NCBI RefSeq assembly: GCF_021462265.1 | Contig: NZ_JAJONF010000001.1 | Coordinates: 484,479 to 548,478 of the forward strand | Length of the DNA: 64,000 nt | From: Streptomyces shenzhenensis | Lineage (GTDB): Bacteria; Actinomycetota; Actinomycetes; Streptomycetales; Streptomycetaceae | Direction of reading: 5' to 3' | Shown here: positions 1-8,427 of the stretch, piece after piece | How positions within the stretch are numbered: the stretch's first letter is position 1 | Layout of the letters: each line of letters begins with the position of its first letter | Program-made: the position numbers and the translations under genes | Notes under the pieces: model-generated | Databases searched by the model: none | Told to the model about the DNA's origin: nothing | What the model saw: the letters and a program-made list of their open reading frames with translations, nothing else

Positions 1-89
1 GTGGACGCGGGAAAGGCGCACACGCGTCGGTGACCGAGGGTGAGCGGCAGGACGCGTGCGGCGCACGCAAAAGGGATAAAGGGCAGGAC

Positions 90-125
90 GAAGCCCCCGA
101 TCACGGGGGAACAACCGGGGGCTTC
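90..125. terminator. GC-rich hairpin, probable terminator
   Basis: GAAGCCCCCG (90-99) and CGGGGGCTTC (116-125) form a perfect 10-bp stem. The loop holds a second GGGGG run (105-109) that could compete for the CCCCC arm. It most likely ends a gene lying left of the window. There is no U-tract, as is usual in Streptomyces. Confidence 0.5.
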
Positions 126-220
126 GCGTCTCTGGAGCGGCTTCGAGCGTCCGCTTCTTGAAAACGTAAGTCCTGTACGGCCCCCGGGTCAAGCAGAGTT
201 GAGGGACTCGGGCAACTTCT

Positions 221-245
221 TGAAGTCGCGTTCTTCACGACTTCA
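221..245 (-). terminator. Small inverted repeat at the end of the kinase-like gene
   Basis: TGAAGTCG (221-228) and CGACTTCA (238-245) form an 8-bp stem with a 9-nt loop. It includes the stop codon of the minus-strand gene that ends at 243, so it could act as that gene's terminator. The stem is short and the call is tentative. Confidence 0.3.
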
Positions 246-863
246 GCACACAGCGGACGGTCCGTCACGGTGGGTGACGGTCTGGTCTGGTCCAACCGTC
301 TCGGCGGGCCCCGGCAGTACCTCGTATCCCTTCTGTGACTGTGTCACCAGAAGATCGGCGTAGGGCCGTGAGGGGTCCTCGCCGAAGTGCCGGTGTTCCG
401 CCCTGACCCACTCGGCCCAGAAGTCCCGTTGTGCCGCGCCGTCCCGGGCCCTGCCGCGCGTCCAGGACTCCTCGGGCGGCAGCTCCATCCACAGCAGCCG
501 TGCCAGAAAGGGGCGCAGGGCCCGGCGGCCGGCGCCGACGCCCTCGACGAGGATCACCGGGGCCGGCGGCAGCGGGCGGGGCGGGCCGAAGCGGCGGGTG
601 CGCCAGTCGTAGGGGGAATAGTGCGCCGGTCCGCCCCGGCCCAGCGGCTCGATCACCTGGGTCAGGAGCCGGCCGGTCCAGGCGAACAGTTCCTGGTGGC
701 TGGCGATGTCGTCGAGGTGCAGCACCGGCGCTTCGCCCAGGGCGACGGCCAACTGCCCGGCGAACGTGGTCTTCCCGGACCCGGCATGCCCGTCGACGCC
801 GACGAGGCGGACCGGGCCGCAGGAGGGCGGCAGGGCCCGGAGTGCGGAGGCGAGCTGGTGAAT
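243..863 (-). CDS. Uridine-kinase-like P-loop ATPase (start codon unclear)
   Basis: P-loop nucleoside-kinase-like protein of about 206 residues. Counting from an ATT at 863-861, a Walker A motif GHAGSGKTT lies at residues 25-33, followed by the LHLDD segment and a PYDW segment typical of actinobacterial uridine-kinase-like proteins; a VEGVGAGRRALRP stretch follows. The substrate cannot be told from the sequence. No ATG, GTG or TTG occurs in frame between the upstream stop (914-912) and the P-loop, and the first TTG (752) would remove the P-loop. I therefore place the start at ATT 863, just before the IHQLASAL helix; this is a guess. Either a rare start is used, the start codon has mutated (the preceding codon is GTC, one base from GTG), or there is a sequencing error. 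The gene is divergent from the gene at 1109. Confidence 0.6.
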   Translation of the reverse strand: MHQLASALRALPPSCGPVRLVGVDGHAGSGKTTFAGQLAVALGEAPVLHLDDIASHQELFAWTGRLLTQVIEPLGRGGPAHYSPYDWRTRRFGPPRPLPPAPVILVEGVGAGRRALRPFLARLLWMELPPEESWTRGRARDGAAQRDFWAEWVRAEHRHFGEDPSRPYADLLVTQSQKGYEVLPGPAETVGPDQTVTHRDGPSAVC

Positions 864-1108
864 GACGGTTCCCGAGGTGTGCTGAGGTGTGGGGCGTTTT
901 CCGGAAACATTCTAGTAGTGCGGCGCATAGCGGGCGTTCGCGGCCCCGGAAAGGTCTTCGCTTGAACTAATTTCGAGCCGTTCTCCGGGGCTCCATTGAT
1001 ATGTCCGACCGGCTGACCGATATGTCGATCTCGTGCGTTTCCCGTCCGCCCGGTCCTGAGTAGGGTGTCTCGAGCGTGCACGCGTCGAACGGGGACGGAC
1101 AGGGGAAG

Positions 1109-2059
1109 ATGGCCGCGGACTTATTCGAGGGGCAGTACATATGGCATCCGGCGGCCGATGACCGCTTGCTCGCGAGCGTATGTGTGGACGTGCGCGCCGG
1201 AAGATATCTGAGTGCCCGTGAGGCACTGGCCGAGACCCGTGCCGACTTCGCCCTGCGCGCCCACCGCTCCCTGGTCCTCGCCTCCGAGGCGGCCGGCACC
1301 GATCTGGTGGAGCGGTGGCTGGCCGAGGAGCCGGGCCCCGAGTCGGCGCTGATGTGGGCCCGGGTGGCCGTGCAGCGGGCGATCCGGGCCGCCGACGCCC
1401 ATGACGAGCGGGCCGAGGCGCTGGAGCGGATCGCCCTCGCCGCCTGCGACCGGGCCAGTGCCATGAACCCCGCCGACCCCACGCCCTGGGCCGCCAAGCT
1501 GGCCATGGCCCGGCTGCACCGCCCGCACGACCCCGCCCCCGACGGCCTGCTGACCTCCCCGCCCGGACCCTGGCGGCTGTTCGCGCACGCCCTCACCCTC
1601 GACCCCTGGCACCGCGAGGCCCACCACCGCTTCCTGGCCTTCTTCTTCACCCGGTACGGCGGTTCGGTCAACGGGGCCTGGGACGTCGCCGCCTTCCTCG
1701 CCCAGCGGGCCCCCGCCGGCTCCGCGCTGCGGCTGCTGCCGCTGGTCGCGCTGGTGGAGAGCCACAACCCCACCCAGCTGCTCGCCGAGCGGGTCTGGGA
1801 ACAGCCCCAGTGGCGGAGCACCGCGTTGTCGGCCTACCGCGACTGGCTGCCCACGGTGGCCGGATACCGCTTCACCCCGGTGCTCGACCTGGCCTACCTC
1901 GCACACGCGCTGGTCATGGCCCAGTGCGCGTTCGAGGCCCGGGCGACCTTCACGGCCATGGGGCCGTACGCCACACGCATGCCCTGGAGCGTCTTCGGCG
2001 AACCGGCCGACCAGCTCTCCCGGGCCCGCCGCGCCTGCGGCCTGCCCATCCCCTCCTAG
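1109..2059 (+). CDS. Hypothetical helical protein
   Basis: Protein of 316 residues with no family I can name. It is rich in Ala, Leu and Arg, appears all-helical, and has repeated helix pairs (for example SAREALAETRADFALRA and RASAMNPADPTPWAAKLAM) that resemble TPR-like or other alpha-solenoid repeats. There is no signal peptide or membrane segment. ATG 1109 is chosen because the protein-like sequence begins there and AGGGGA lies immediately upstream; an in-frame GTG at 1076 would add 11 hydrophilic residues. A permease gene follows 30 bp downstream on the same strand, so the two may be cotranscribed. The function is unknown. Confidence 0.65.
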   Translation: MAADLFEGQYIWHPAADDRLLASVCVDVRAGRYLSAREALAETRADFALRAHRSLVLASEAAGTDLVERWLAEEPGPESALMWARVAVQRAIRAADAHDERAEALERIALAACDRASAMNPADPTPWAAKLAMARLHRPHDPAPDGLLTSPPGPWRLFAHALTLDPWHREAHHRFLAFFFTRYGGSVNGAWDVAAFLAQRAPAGSALRLLPLVALVESHNPTQLLAERVWEQPQWRSTALSAYRDWLPTVAGYRFTPVLDLAYLAHALVMAQCAFEARATFTAMGPYATRMPWSVFGEPADQLSRARRACGLPIPS

Positions 2060-2089
2060 AGTCCCAGAGTCCTAGCGAAAGGCCGGCAC

Positions 2090-3601
2090 GTGTCAGAACG
2101 CACAGCGGACCCCGTCACGCTCGACGACGACGCGACCCTGCACGCGATGGGTTATCCGCGGAAACTCACCCGCCGATTCCAGGCGTTCGACAATTTCGCC
2201 ATCTCCTTCACCATCATCAATATCCTGTCCGGGATTTTCTCCTCGTTCGGATTCGGTATGAACGCGGGCGGACCCCGCATTCTCGTGTTCGGCTGGATCG
2301 GCGTCTGCGTGATGGTGCTGTGCATCGGCGCGGCCATGGCGGAAGTCGCCTCCGCCTATCCCACGAGCGGCGCCCTGTATTTCTCCGCCGGTAAACTCGC
2401 CAAACGGCACAAGGGTGCCTGGTCCTGGTACACGGGCTGGCTGAACTTCGTGGGCCAGATCGGCGGCACGGCCGCCACCGGATACGCGGCGGCCACCTTC
2501 ATCCAGGCCTTCATCGCCCTGCAGTGGCCCTCGTACACCCCGACCGCCCACCAGACGGTCCTGATCACGGCCCTGATCATCGTGGTCCAGGGGCTCGCCA
2601 ACACCTACACCGTCCAGCTCGTCGCCCTCCTGAACCGGATTTCCGTCTGGTGGCTGCTCATCGGACTCGTAGTGATCGTGAGCACACTGATCGTGATGCC
2701 CGGCCATCATCAGTCGGCGTCCTTCGTGACGCATTTCGTGAACAACACCGGTTTCACCAACGGCCTTTACGGCGGCCTGCTCGGGCTCCTGGTCACCAGC
2801 TGGACCTTCACCGGCTTCGACGGCAGCTTCCACATGTCCGAGGAAACCGTCCAGGCGACCGTCAACGCCCCCAGGGGGATCATCCGTTCCATCGGCTATT
2901 CGGCGGTCACCGGCCTGATCCTGATGCTCGCGCTGGTGTACAGCATCGGCGACTACGCCAAGGTGGCGAGCTCCTCCGCGCCGCCCGTCCAGATCCTCAT
3001 CGACGGCCTCGGCATGGGCTGGGCCAAGGCGATGCTGCTCGTCGTCATCGGCGCCATGCTCTTCTGCGGACTCGCCAACCTCACCAGCAACACCCGGCAG
3101 ATCTTCGCCTTCTCCCGGGACGGCGCCATGCCCGGCTCCCGCCTGTGGCACTCGGTCTCGCCCCGCACCCGGACGCCCGTCAAGGCCGTCTGGCTCGCGG
3201 TGGCCTGCTCGCTCGCCCTGGTGGTGCCCGGCTGGTGGTCGCACACCGCGTTCACCGCGATCGTCAGCGTCAACGTCGTCGGCCTGTTCCTCGCCTACGC
3301 CGTCCCGGTGTTCCTGCGGCTGCGCCTGGGCGACGGCTTCCAGCCGGGTCCCTGGAACCTGGGACGCTGGAGCAGGCCGGTCGGCTGGCTGGCGGTGACC
3401 TGGATCCTGCTCAGCAGTGTCCTGTTCATGCTCCCGCAGGCCTCGCCGATCACCGTCGACTCCTTCAACTACGCGCCGATCGCCCTGGCCGTCGTCCTGG
3501 TCGTGGCCACGGTCTGGTGGTTCGCCACCGCCCGCCGTCGCTTCCAGGGCCCCGTCAGCTACGGCCGTCCCGACGAGGTCGCCGCGATGGATCTGATCTG
3601 A
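2090..3601 (+). CDS. APC-superfamily amino-acid permease
   Basis: Integral membrane transporter of 503 residues, the usual length for the amino-acid/choline transporter branch of the APC superfamily. About twelve hydrophobic helices are visible. The N-terminal RRFQAFDNFAISFTIINIL segment, the ASAYPTSGALY motif in TM2 and the central FTGFDGSFHMSEET segment are typical of GABA/choline/amino-acid permeases of this branch. It probably imports an amino acid or amine by proton symport; the substrate cannot be read from the sequence. The start is GTG 2090, with an AAAGG-type ribosome site about 8 nt upstream. It is followed by a strong hairpin terminator at 3635. Confidence 0.85.
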   Translation: MSERTADPVTLDDDATLHAMGYPRKLTRRFQAFDNFAISFTIINILSGIFSSFGFGMNAGGPRILVFGWIGVCVMVLCIGAAMAEVASAYPTSGALYFSAGKLAKRHKGAWSWYTGWLNFVGQIGGTAATGYAAATFIQAFIALQWPSYTPTAHQTVLITALIIVVQGLANTYTVQLVALLNRISVWWLLIGLVVIVSTLIVMPGHHQSASFVTHFVNNTGFTNGLYGGLLGLLVTSWTFTGFDGSFHMSEETVQATVNAPRGIIRSIGYSAVTGLILMLALVYSIGDYAKVASSSAPPVQILIDGLGMGWAKAMLLVVIGAMLFCGLANLTSNTRQIFAFSRDGAMPGSRLWHSVSPRTRTPVKAVWLAVACSLALVVPGWWSHTAFTAIVSVNVVGLFLAYAVPVFLRLRLGDGFQPGPWNLGRWSRPVGWLAVTWILLSSVLFMLPQASPITVDSFNYAPIALAVVLVVATVWWFATARRRFQGPVSYGRPDEVAAMDLI

Positions 3602-3634
3602 GCCGGCCCGGACGGATCCGGTCCGAGCCGTCCA

Positions 3635-3668
3635 AAAGGGACCCAGGCGACCGCGCCGGGGTCCCTTT
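3635..3668 (+). terminator. Rho-independent-type hairpin after the permease gene
   Basis: AAAGGGACCC (3635-3644) and GGGTCCCTTT (3659-3668) form a perfect 10-bp stem with a 14-nt loop, 33 bp after the permease stop. Confidence 0.75.
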
Positions 3669-3801
3669 CGGCGGACGAGACCAATATTGGTGGGCGCGGC
3701 ATGGGCGGAAGTGCTGGCAGGGGCATGGCGCCTGCTCCATAGTTGGCGGCAGCCCTTGCTCCGGATCAGCCGTGACGCGCACACCTGGGGGTCCTCCACC
3801 C

Positions 3802-5226
3802 ATGAGCAGAGCCGAACAGCCGTCCCGCCGAACCCTTCTGGCAGCCGCCGCCTCCGTCGCGGCCGCGGCCGTGGCCCAGAACGTGGTCCCCGCGGTGCCG
3901 GCGGTCGCCGCCCCGGAGACCGACACCGACGAGACCGCCCGAACCGAGACCCGCCGGGCCGGGAACGGCCGTACCGGCCACGGCCGGGACGGAACCCGGC
4001 CGATCGACTACCGTTCCTGGACGACCTGCAGCGACTGGCGGAGCGGCACCGCCAAGGGCGCCAGGGCCGTCGCCGGAGACCGGCCCGGCGTGGTGATCGG
4101 CACCCCGGCCGGCACCACCTCCTACACCGACCCCCACACCGGTACCACCGCCGACTGGGAGTACGCCACCTGGACCGGCCCGGTGCACCGGCTCGCCGTC
4201 CCCGCCACCGAGACCGTCGCCTCCTGGAACGCGGACACCCCGGCCGGCACCTGGATCCAGGTCGAGTTGCACGGCACCTACTCCGACGGCACCGACACCC
4301 CGTGGTACGTGATGGGCCGCTGGGCCGCCGGCGACCAGGACATCAAGCGGACCTCGGTGGACGGCCAGACCGACGGCAAGAGCACCATCTGGACCGACAC
4401 CTTCGCCATCGACGACGCCACCACGGGCCTGCGCCTCACCTCCTACCAGCTGCGCCTGACCCTGTACCGCAGGCCGGGCACCAGGCTCACCCCGACCGTC
4501 TGGCGGCTCGGCGCCATGGGCTCCGACATCCCGGACCGCTTCACCGTCCCCGCCTCCACCCCGGGCCTGGCCCAGGAACTCAAGGTCCCGCGCTACTCCC
4601 AGGAGATCCACAAGGGGCAGTACCCCGAGTACGACAACGGCGGCGAGGCATGGTGCAGCCCCACCTCCTCGCAGATGGTCGTCGAGTACTGGGGCGGCCG
4701 GCTCACCGCCGCGCAGCTGGCCTGGGTCGACCCGTCCTACACCGACCCGCAGGTCTGCTACGCGGCCCGCTACACCTACGACTACCAATACGCAGGGTGC
4801 GGCAACTGGCCGTTCAACGCCGCCTACGCGTCGACGTACCGGAACCTCCAGGGCGTGATCACGCGACTGGCCTCGCTCACCGATCTGGAGACCCTGATCG
4901 CGGCCGGTATTCCGGTCATCACGTCACAGTCGTTCCTGGCGAGCGAGCTGACCGGGGCCGGTTACGGCACCTCCGGGCACCTGATGGCCGTGATCGGCTT
5001 CACCGCGGACGGCGATGTGATCGCCAACGACCCGGCCTCGGCCGACGACGACGCGGTCCGGCGGGTCTACCTGCGGCGGGAGTTCGAGAACATCTGGCTG
5101 CGGACCAAGCGGTACAACGCGAGCGGCAAGGTCGTCTCCGGCAGCGGTGGTGTCTGCTACCTGTACTTCCCGGCCTGCCCTGCCCCGGCCCAGCGCAAGG
5201 CGCTCGCGGCGGTCGGCGTGCGCTGA
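3802..5226 (+). CDS. Tat-exported C39-like cysteine peptidase
   Basis: Secreted protein of 474 residues. The N-terminus has a twin-arginine signal (SRRTLL, Arg9-Arg10) and a long Ala-rich hydrophobic stretch ending near AVAA at about residue 37, so export by Tat is likely. The middle (about 50-250) is a beta-rich domain with WTTCSDWRSG and TWIQVELHGTYSDG segments. The C-terminal part is a papain-fold peptidase_C39-like domain: Cys285 in AWCSPTSSQMV, His393 in GHLMAVIGF and Asn409/Asp410 in ANDPAS form the likely catalytic set. This is a stand-alone secreted member and not the ABC-transporter-linked bacteriocin type. Its target, cell wall or extracellular protein, is unknown. ATG 3802 is chosen because it gives the complete signal peptide. 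Confidence 0.85.
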   Translation: MSRAEQPSRRTLLAAAASVAAAAVAQNVVPAVPAVAAPETDTDETARTETRRAGNGRTGHGRDGTRPIDYRSWTTCSDWRSGTAKGARAVAGDRPGVVIGTPAGTTSYTDPHTGTTADWEYATWTGPVHRLAVPATETVASWNADTPAGTWIQVELHGTYSDGTDTPWYVMGRWAAGDQDIKRTSVDGQTDGKSTIWTDTFAIDDATTGLRLTSYQLRLTLYRRPGTRLTPTVWRLGAMGSDIPDRFTVPASTPGLAQELKVPRYSQEIHKGQYPEYDNGGEAWCSPTSSQMVVEYWGGRLTAAQLAWVDPSYTDPQVCYAARYTYDYQYAGCGNWPFNAAYASTYRNLQGVITRLASLTDLETLIAAGIPVITSQSFLASELTGAGYGTSGHLMAVIGFTADGDVIANDPASADDDAVRRVYLRREFENIWLRTKRYNASGKVVSGSGGVCYLYFPACPAPAQRKALAAVGVR

Positions 5227-5241
5227 CCGGGCAGCGGGACG

Positions 5242-5268
5242 GCGGCCCCCGGGAGGCCCGGGGGCCGC
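5242..5268 (+). terminator. Hairpin terminator after the peptidase gene
   Basis: GCGGCCCCCGGG (5242-5253) and CCCGGGGGCCGC (5257-5268) form a perfect 12-bp stem with a 3-nt loop, 15 bp after the peptidase stop. Confidence 0.75.
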
Positions 5269-5325
5269 TCTCCTGTGACCAAGCTCTCCGTCGCAAAAGC
5301 CGCAAGCAATGGCATCGTGGGCGTC

Positions 5326-5466
5326 ATGACCACGCACTCCGCCACCGCCGCCCGGGCCCGTACCGGCGGGCCCGAGGACGACGGCCCGAAGGTTCTGGAA
5401 CATGTGATGGGCTGGACTCTCGTCGTGGTCATCGCCATGTTGGTGACCCAACTCGGTCTGCTGTGA
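5326..5466 (+). CDS. Small single-pass membrane protein (46 residues)
   Basis: A 46-residue protein with a hydrophilic N-terminus (MTTHSATAARARTGGPEDD) and one C-terminal transmembrane helix (WTLVVVIAMLVTQLGLL), so the N-terminus is probably cytoplasmic. ATG 5326 is chosen over an in-frame ATG at 5275 because the earlier one lies directly against the terminator of the preceding gene and would add unlikely sequence. The gene sits between that terminator and a TetR regulator on the same strand. The function is unknown. The clean hydrophobic profile and isolated position suggest a real small gene, but there is no family evidence. Confidence 0.5.
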   Translation: MTTHSATAARARTGGPEDDGPKVLEHVMGWTLVVVIAMLVTQLGLL

Positions 5467-5498
5467 CCTGGCCCACGACCTGACCTGACATACTGCGG

Positions 5499-6191
5499 AT
5501 GTCCCGCAGCCCGTCGAGACCGGGGTCGAAATTGAATATTAGTCAACAGCGTGCCGCCGCCCGGCCCCGGGCGCGCGGCACCGAGCGTTCCGTGGCTCGG
5601 CGTGCTGAACTCATCGCCATCGGACGGAAGTTGTTCGCCGACACCTCGTACGACGCGCTCTCGATGGACGACATCGCGAGGCAGGCGCATGTCGCCAAAG
5701 GGCTGATCTACTACTACTTCCAGTCCAAACGCGGCTACTACCTGGCGATCATCCAGGACTCCGTCGCCGACCTGGTCACCTTCGCCGCGAGCGGCCTGGA
5801 GCTGCCCCAGGTGGACCGCGTCCACCGGACCATCGACAGCTATCTGCGCTACGCCGAGCACCACCAGGCCGCGTACCGCACGATCGTCAGCGGCGGCGTC
5901 GGCTTCGACACCGAGGTCCATGCCATCCGGGACGGCGTGCGCGAGGCGATCATCGCGACCATGGCCGAGGGCGCCTACGGCCGCACCGACATCTCCCCGC
6001 TCGCCAGGACGGGCCTGCTCGCCTGGCTGTGCAGCGTGGAGGGCGCCACCCTCGACTGGATCGACCGGCCCGGGCTCTCCCGCGAGACCCTGTGCGAGCT
6101 GCTGGTCAAGACGCTCGGCGGCACCCTGCGCGCCATCGAGGAACTGGACCCGGCCTACCGCGCCCCGGCCCCGGCCCGCCGGGACGCCTGA
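5499..6191 (+). CDS. TetR-family transcriptional regulator
   Basis: DNA-binding repressor of 230 residues. The TetR helix-turn-helix is clear at about residues 54-78 (SMDDIARQAHVAKGLIYYYF, then a conserved Lys). The C-terminal helical domain (about 85-215) would bind a ligand and dimerise; it has the LRAIEELDPAYRAP tail common in actinobacterial TetR proteins. The next gene on the same strand is an acyl-CoA dehydrogenase, and a perfect GACCAG-T-CTGGTC palindrome lies between them, so control of that gene by an acyl-CoA or fatty acid signal is a reasonable inference. ATG 5499 is used; a TTG at 5532 is an alternative, and the first residues are basic and poorly conserved in character. Confidence 0.85.
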   Translation: MSRSPSRPGSKLNISQQRAAARPRARGTERSVARRAELIAIGRKLFADTSYDALSMDDIARQAHVAKGLIYYYFQSKRGYYLAIIQDSVADLVTFAASGLELPQVDRVHRTIDSYLRYAEHHQAAYRTIVSGGVGFDTEVHAIRDGVREAIIATMAEGAYGRTDISPLARTGLLAWLCSVEGATLDWIDRPGLSRETLCELLVKTLGGTLRAIEELDPAYRAPAPARRDA

Positions 6192-6665
6192 CGCGGATGG
6201 GGCGGAGGGCTCGTGGTTCCCCCGCCCCAAGCGCCCGTGCGGCGGGCTGGCCGGCGGCCTTGATCGGCTCGCCGTCGGTGGTGCCGCCGCTCAGCTCCCT
6301 GAAGTAGGTGCCGCCCGGCCCTGCCGGGTCACGGTGTGCTCCCGCTGGGCGATGGGGGGCGCGGCACACGGGCTGATGGGCGTGAGCGCGGTGAAGCGTT
6401 GGTCGTCAACCTAGGAGGACTAGACCAGTCTGGTCAATGGTTCGGACCAATTTGGCGGGTTTTGAATGTTGTTCTTGAATTCCTGAAGTAAGCGGTCGTT
6501 AACTGGTGACGGAAGGTCCCCGATCGGGCATACTCACTGCGCAGCCGCAGGTCAGCAGCTTCCGAGACCCGGAACACCGGCCGCGGCCGCACCCGCACGA
6601 CGGCGGAGGCGCCCCTATCCCGCGGGCCGTCGCCGCCGCTGCCCGACAGGGAGGAGAGCGACGCC
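6192..6665 (+). other. 474-bp gap between TetR gene and acyl-CoA dehydrogenase gene
   Basis: No convincing gene was found; the short open frames lack family features and ribosome sites. The gap holds the palindrome at 6423-6435, a second imperfect repeat just after it (about 6436-6452), an unusually AT-rich stretch for this genome (about 6450-6505) that probably contains the promoter, and GGAGGA at about 6651-6656 for the next gene. Confidence 0.5.
6423..6435. promoter_or_regulatory. Perfect palindrome, candidate TetR operator
   Basis: GACCAG-T-CTGGTC is a perfect 13-bp palindrome within the AT-rich leader of the acyl-CoA dehydrogenase gene, about 230 bp before its start. It is the right size and symmetry for a TetR dimer and lies beside the TetR gene. 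It resembles but does not match the DasR consensus. Binding is inferred. Confidence 0.45.
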
Positions 6666-7838
6666 ATGTCCGACCGCGACCCGCAGCCGGTGGAGCGTCA
6701 ACTGCCCACGGACGAGGCGAGGGACCTGCTCGCGCTGGTCCGTGAGATCGCGCACCGTGAGATCGCGCCGAAGGCGGCCGAGGAGGAGGACGCCGGGCGC
6801 TTCCCGCGCGAGGTCTTCACCCTGCTCTCGGAATCAGGCCTGCTCGGCCTGGTTTACGACTCCGAGTACGGCGGCGGTGACCAGCCCTACGAGGTCTACC
6901 TCCAGGTCCTGGAGGAGTTGGCCGCGGCCCGTCTGACCGTCGGCCTCGGCGTGAGTGTGCACACCCTCGCGAGCTACGCGCTCGCCGCCTACGGCACCAA
7001 GCAGCAGCAGGTCGAGCACCTGCCCGCGATGCTCGGCGGCGGCCTGCTCGGCGCCTACTGCCTCTCCGAGCCGGCCTCGGGCTCCGACGCCGCCTCCCTG
7101 CGCACGAAGGCGGTCCGGGAGGGCGACGACTGGGTGATCAACGGCACCAAGGCCTGGATCACGCACGGCGGCATCGCCGACTTCTACACGGTGATGGCCC
7201 GCACCGGCGCCGAGGGCTCGCACGGGATCACCGCCTTCCTGGTCCCTGGTGACGCCGAGGGGCTGAGCGGCGCGGTCCCCGAGAAGAAGATGGGCATGAA
7301 GGGCTCGCCCACGGCCCAGGTCCACTTCGACGACGTGCGCGTCCCCGACGAGCGGCGCCTGGGCGAGGAGGGCCAGGGCTTCGCCATCGCCCTGGCCGCT
7401 CTCGACTCCGGGCGGCTCGGCATCGCGGCCTGCGCGATCGGCCTGGCCCAGGCGGCCCTGGACGAGGCGGTCGGCTACGCCACCGGGCGACGGCAGTTCG
7501 GGCACCCCATCTCCGACTTCCAGGGCCTGCGCTTCATGATCGCCGACATGGCCACCCGGATCGAGGCCGGCCGGGCCCTCTACCTGGCGGCGGCCCGGCT
7601 GCGCGACGCGGGCCGCCCGTTCGCCAAGCAGGCCGCCATGGCCAAGCTCTACTGCACCGACACCGCGATGAAGGTGACCACCGACGCCGTCCAGATACTC
7701 GGCGGGTACGGCTACACCGCGGACTTCCCGGTGGAGCGCTACATGCGCGAGGCCAAGGTCCTGCAGATCGTGGAGGGTACCAACCAGATCCAGCGGATGG
7801 TCATCGCCCGTCATGTGGCGGGGCCGGAAAGCCGCTGA
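6666..7838 (+). CDS. Acyl-CoA dehydrogenase
   Basis: FAD-dependent acyl-CoA dehydrogenase of 390 residues, the family's normal length. It catalyses alpha,beta-desaturation of an acyl-CoA thioester and passes electrons to ETF. The order is as expected: N-terminal helical domain, middle beta domain with the CLSEPASGSDAASL flavin/substrate signature, then a C-terminal helical domain with the QILGGYGYTADFPVER signature. Glu in VEGTNQIQR (about residue 373) is the likely catalytic base of the short/medium-chain type. Chain length or branched-chain preference cannot be read safely. A strong GGAGGA ribosome site precedes ATG 6666. It is probably regulated by the upstream TetR protein. Its 3' end overlaps the convergent gene at 7801-8052 by 38 bp. 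Confidence 0.93.
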   Translation: MSDRDPQPVERQLPTDEARDLLALVREIAHREIAPKAAEEEDAGRFPREVFTLLSESGLLGLVYDSEYGGGDQPYEVYLQVLEELAAARLTVGLGVSVHTLASYALAAYGTKQQQVEHLPAMLGGGLLGAYCLSEPASGSDAASLRTKAVREGDDWVINGTKAWITHGGIADFYTVMARTGAEGSHGITAFLVPGDAEGLSGAVPEKKMGMKGSPTAQVHFDDVRVPDERRLGEEGQGFAIALAALDSGRLGIAACAIGLAQAALDEAVGYATGRRQFGHPISDFQGLRFMIADMATRIEAGRALYLAAARLRDAGRPFAKQAAMAKLYCTDTAMKVTTDAVQILGGYGYTADFPVERYMREAKVLQIVEGTNQIQRMVIARHVAGPESR

Positions 7839-8052
7839 GGTCGCTGAACTGCCCGCGTGCGACCGTCGGGGCCGCCAGCCTGACCCACTCCGGGTCGTGG
7901 CGGCCCGGCAGGGCACGGCCCCGGTCCGCCCAGGTCCGCAGCAGATCGCGGTAGATGGGCGGATCCTGCGGCGGGGGTGACGGAAGCGATGCCGCGGGCG
8001 GTGGGACGAAGATCCGGCGCTGACGGCCGAGGGCGGTGTAGGTGGTCGTCAT
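7801..8052 (-). CDS. Small hypothetical protein (83 residues)
   Basis: Small basic, Pro-rich soluble protein. The sequence (TALGRQRRIFVPPP near the N-terminus, then PPIYRDLLRTWADRGRALPGRHDPEWVRL) has a protein-like Trp/Arg pattern that reads as a real Streptomyces-type conserved hypothetical protein, and its codons have strong GC third-position bias. Its last 38 bp overlap the 3' end of the acyl-CoA dehydrogenase gene on the other strand. A longer reading in another frame (7811-8086) is rejected. The function is unknown. Confidence 0.55.
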   Translation of the reverse strand: MTTTYTALGRQRRIFVPPPAASLPSPPPQDPPIYRDLLRTWADRGRALPGRHDPEWVRLAAPTVARGQFSDLSGFPAPPHDGR

Positions 8053-8427
8053 ACCTGGCCAACGCCGGGGCGGCCGCCCCGGTCACCGATCCACCGAATC
8101 GCGCGTGAGTTCACGGACGTCCGGTCCCGGATCCGGCCTCCACCCGCTTGCCGGCGGACCGTCGTCCGCCCCGGGGAGCGCGGACGTACGGCAGCGGGCC
8201 CTGAAGGGCCTCGGCAAGGCCCGCACCCCTTCTTCCGGGACGCGAGCCCGACCGGCCGCACGTCGCGAGACCTGGCTCCTGCACCCGGTACGCCGCCCTG
8301 CGGCAGATAGCGTCACGCTGCGCGTGGCCTACCGGCAGGCGGCCCCGCGGTCCGGACACGCTGATCCCGCACCACGGCGGGCTGCGCGCCATGGTGCCGG
8401 ACGGCTACGGGGATGCGGTGCGGTGAC
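8053..8427. other. 375-bp gap with no supported gene
   Basis: Several short open frames exist on both strands (for example 8049-8261 and 8111-8392 minus), but none has a family signature or a convincing ribosome site. I see no strong repeat here. It probably carries the promoter of the minus-strand gene ending at 7801. Confidence 0.4.

Noticed and set aside
126..242. tRNA-like sequence near the left edge
   Set aside because: No cloverleaf can be drawn, and the GGTTCGAATCC-type T-arm is absent.
2093..3799. 568-codon minus-strand open frame opposite the permease
   Set aside because: It is an acidic Gly/Asp/Glu shadow; the permease has clear membrane helices on the plus strand.
6106..6369. 87-codon minus-strand frame after the TetR gene
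   Set aside because: It is Pro/Arg-rich, overlaps the TetR 3' end, and has no ribosome site or family feature.
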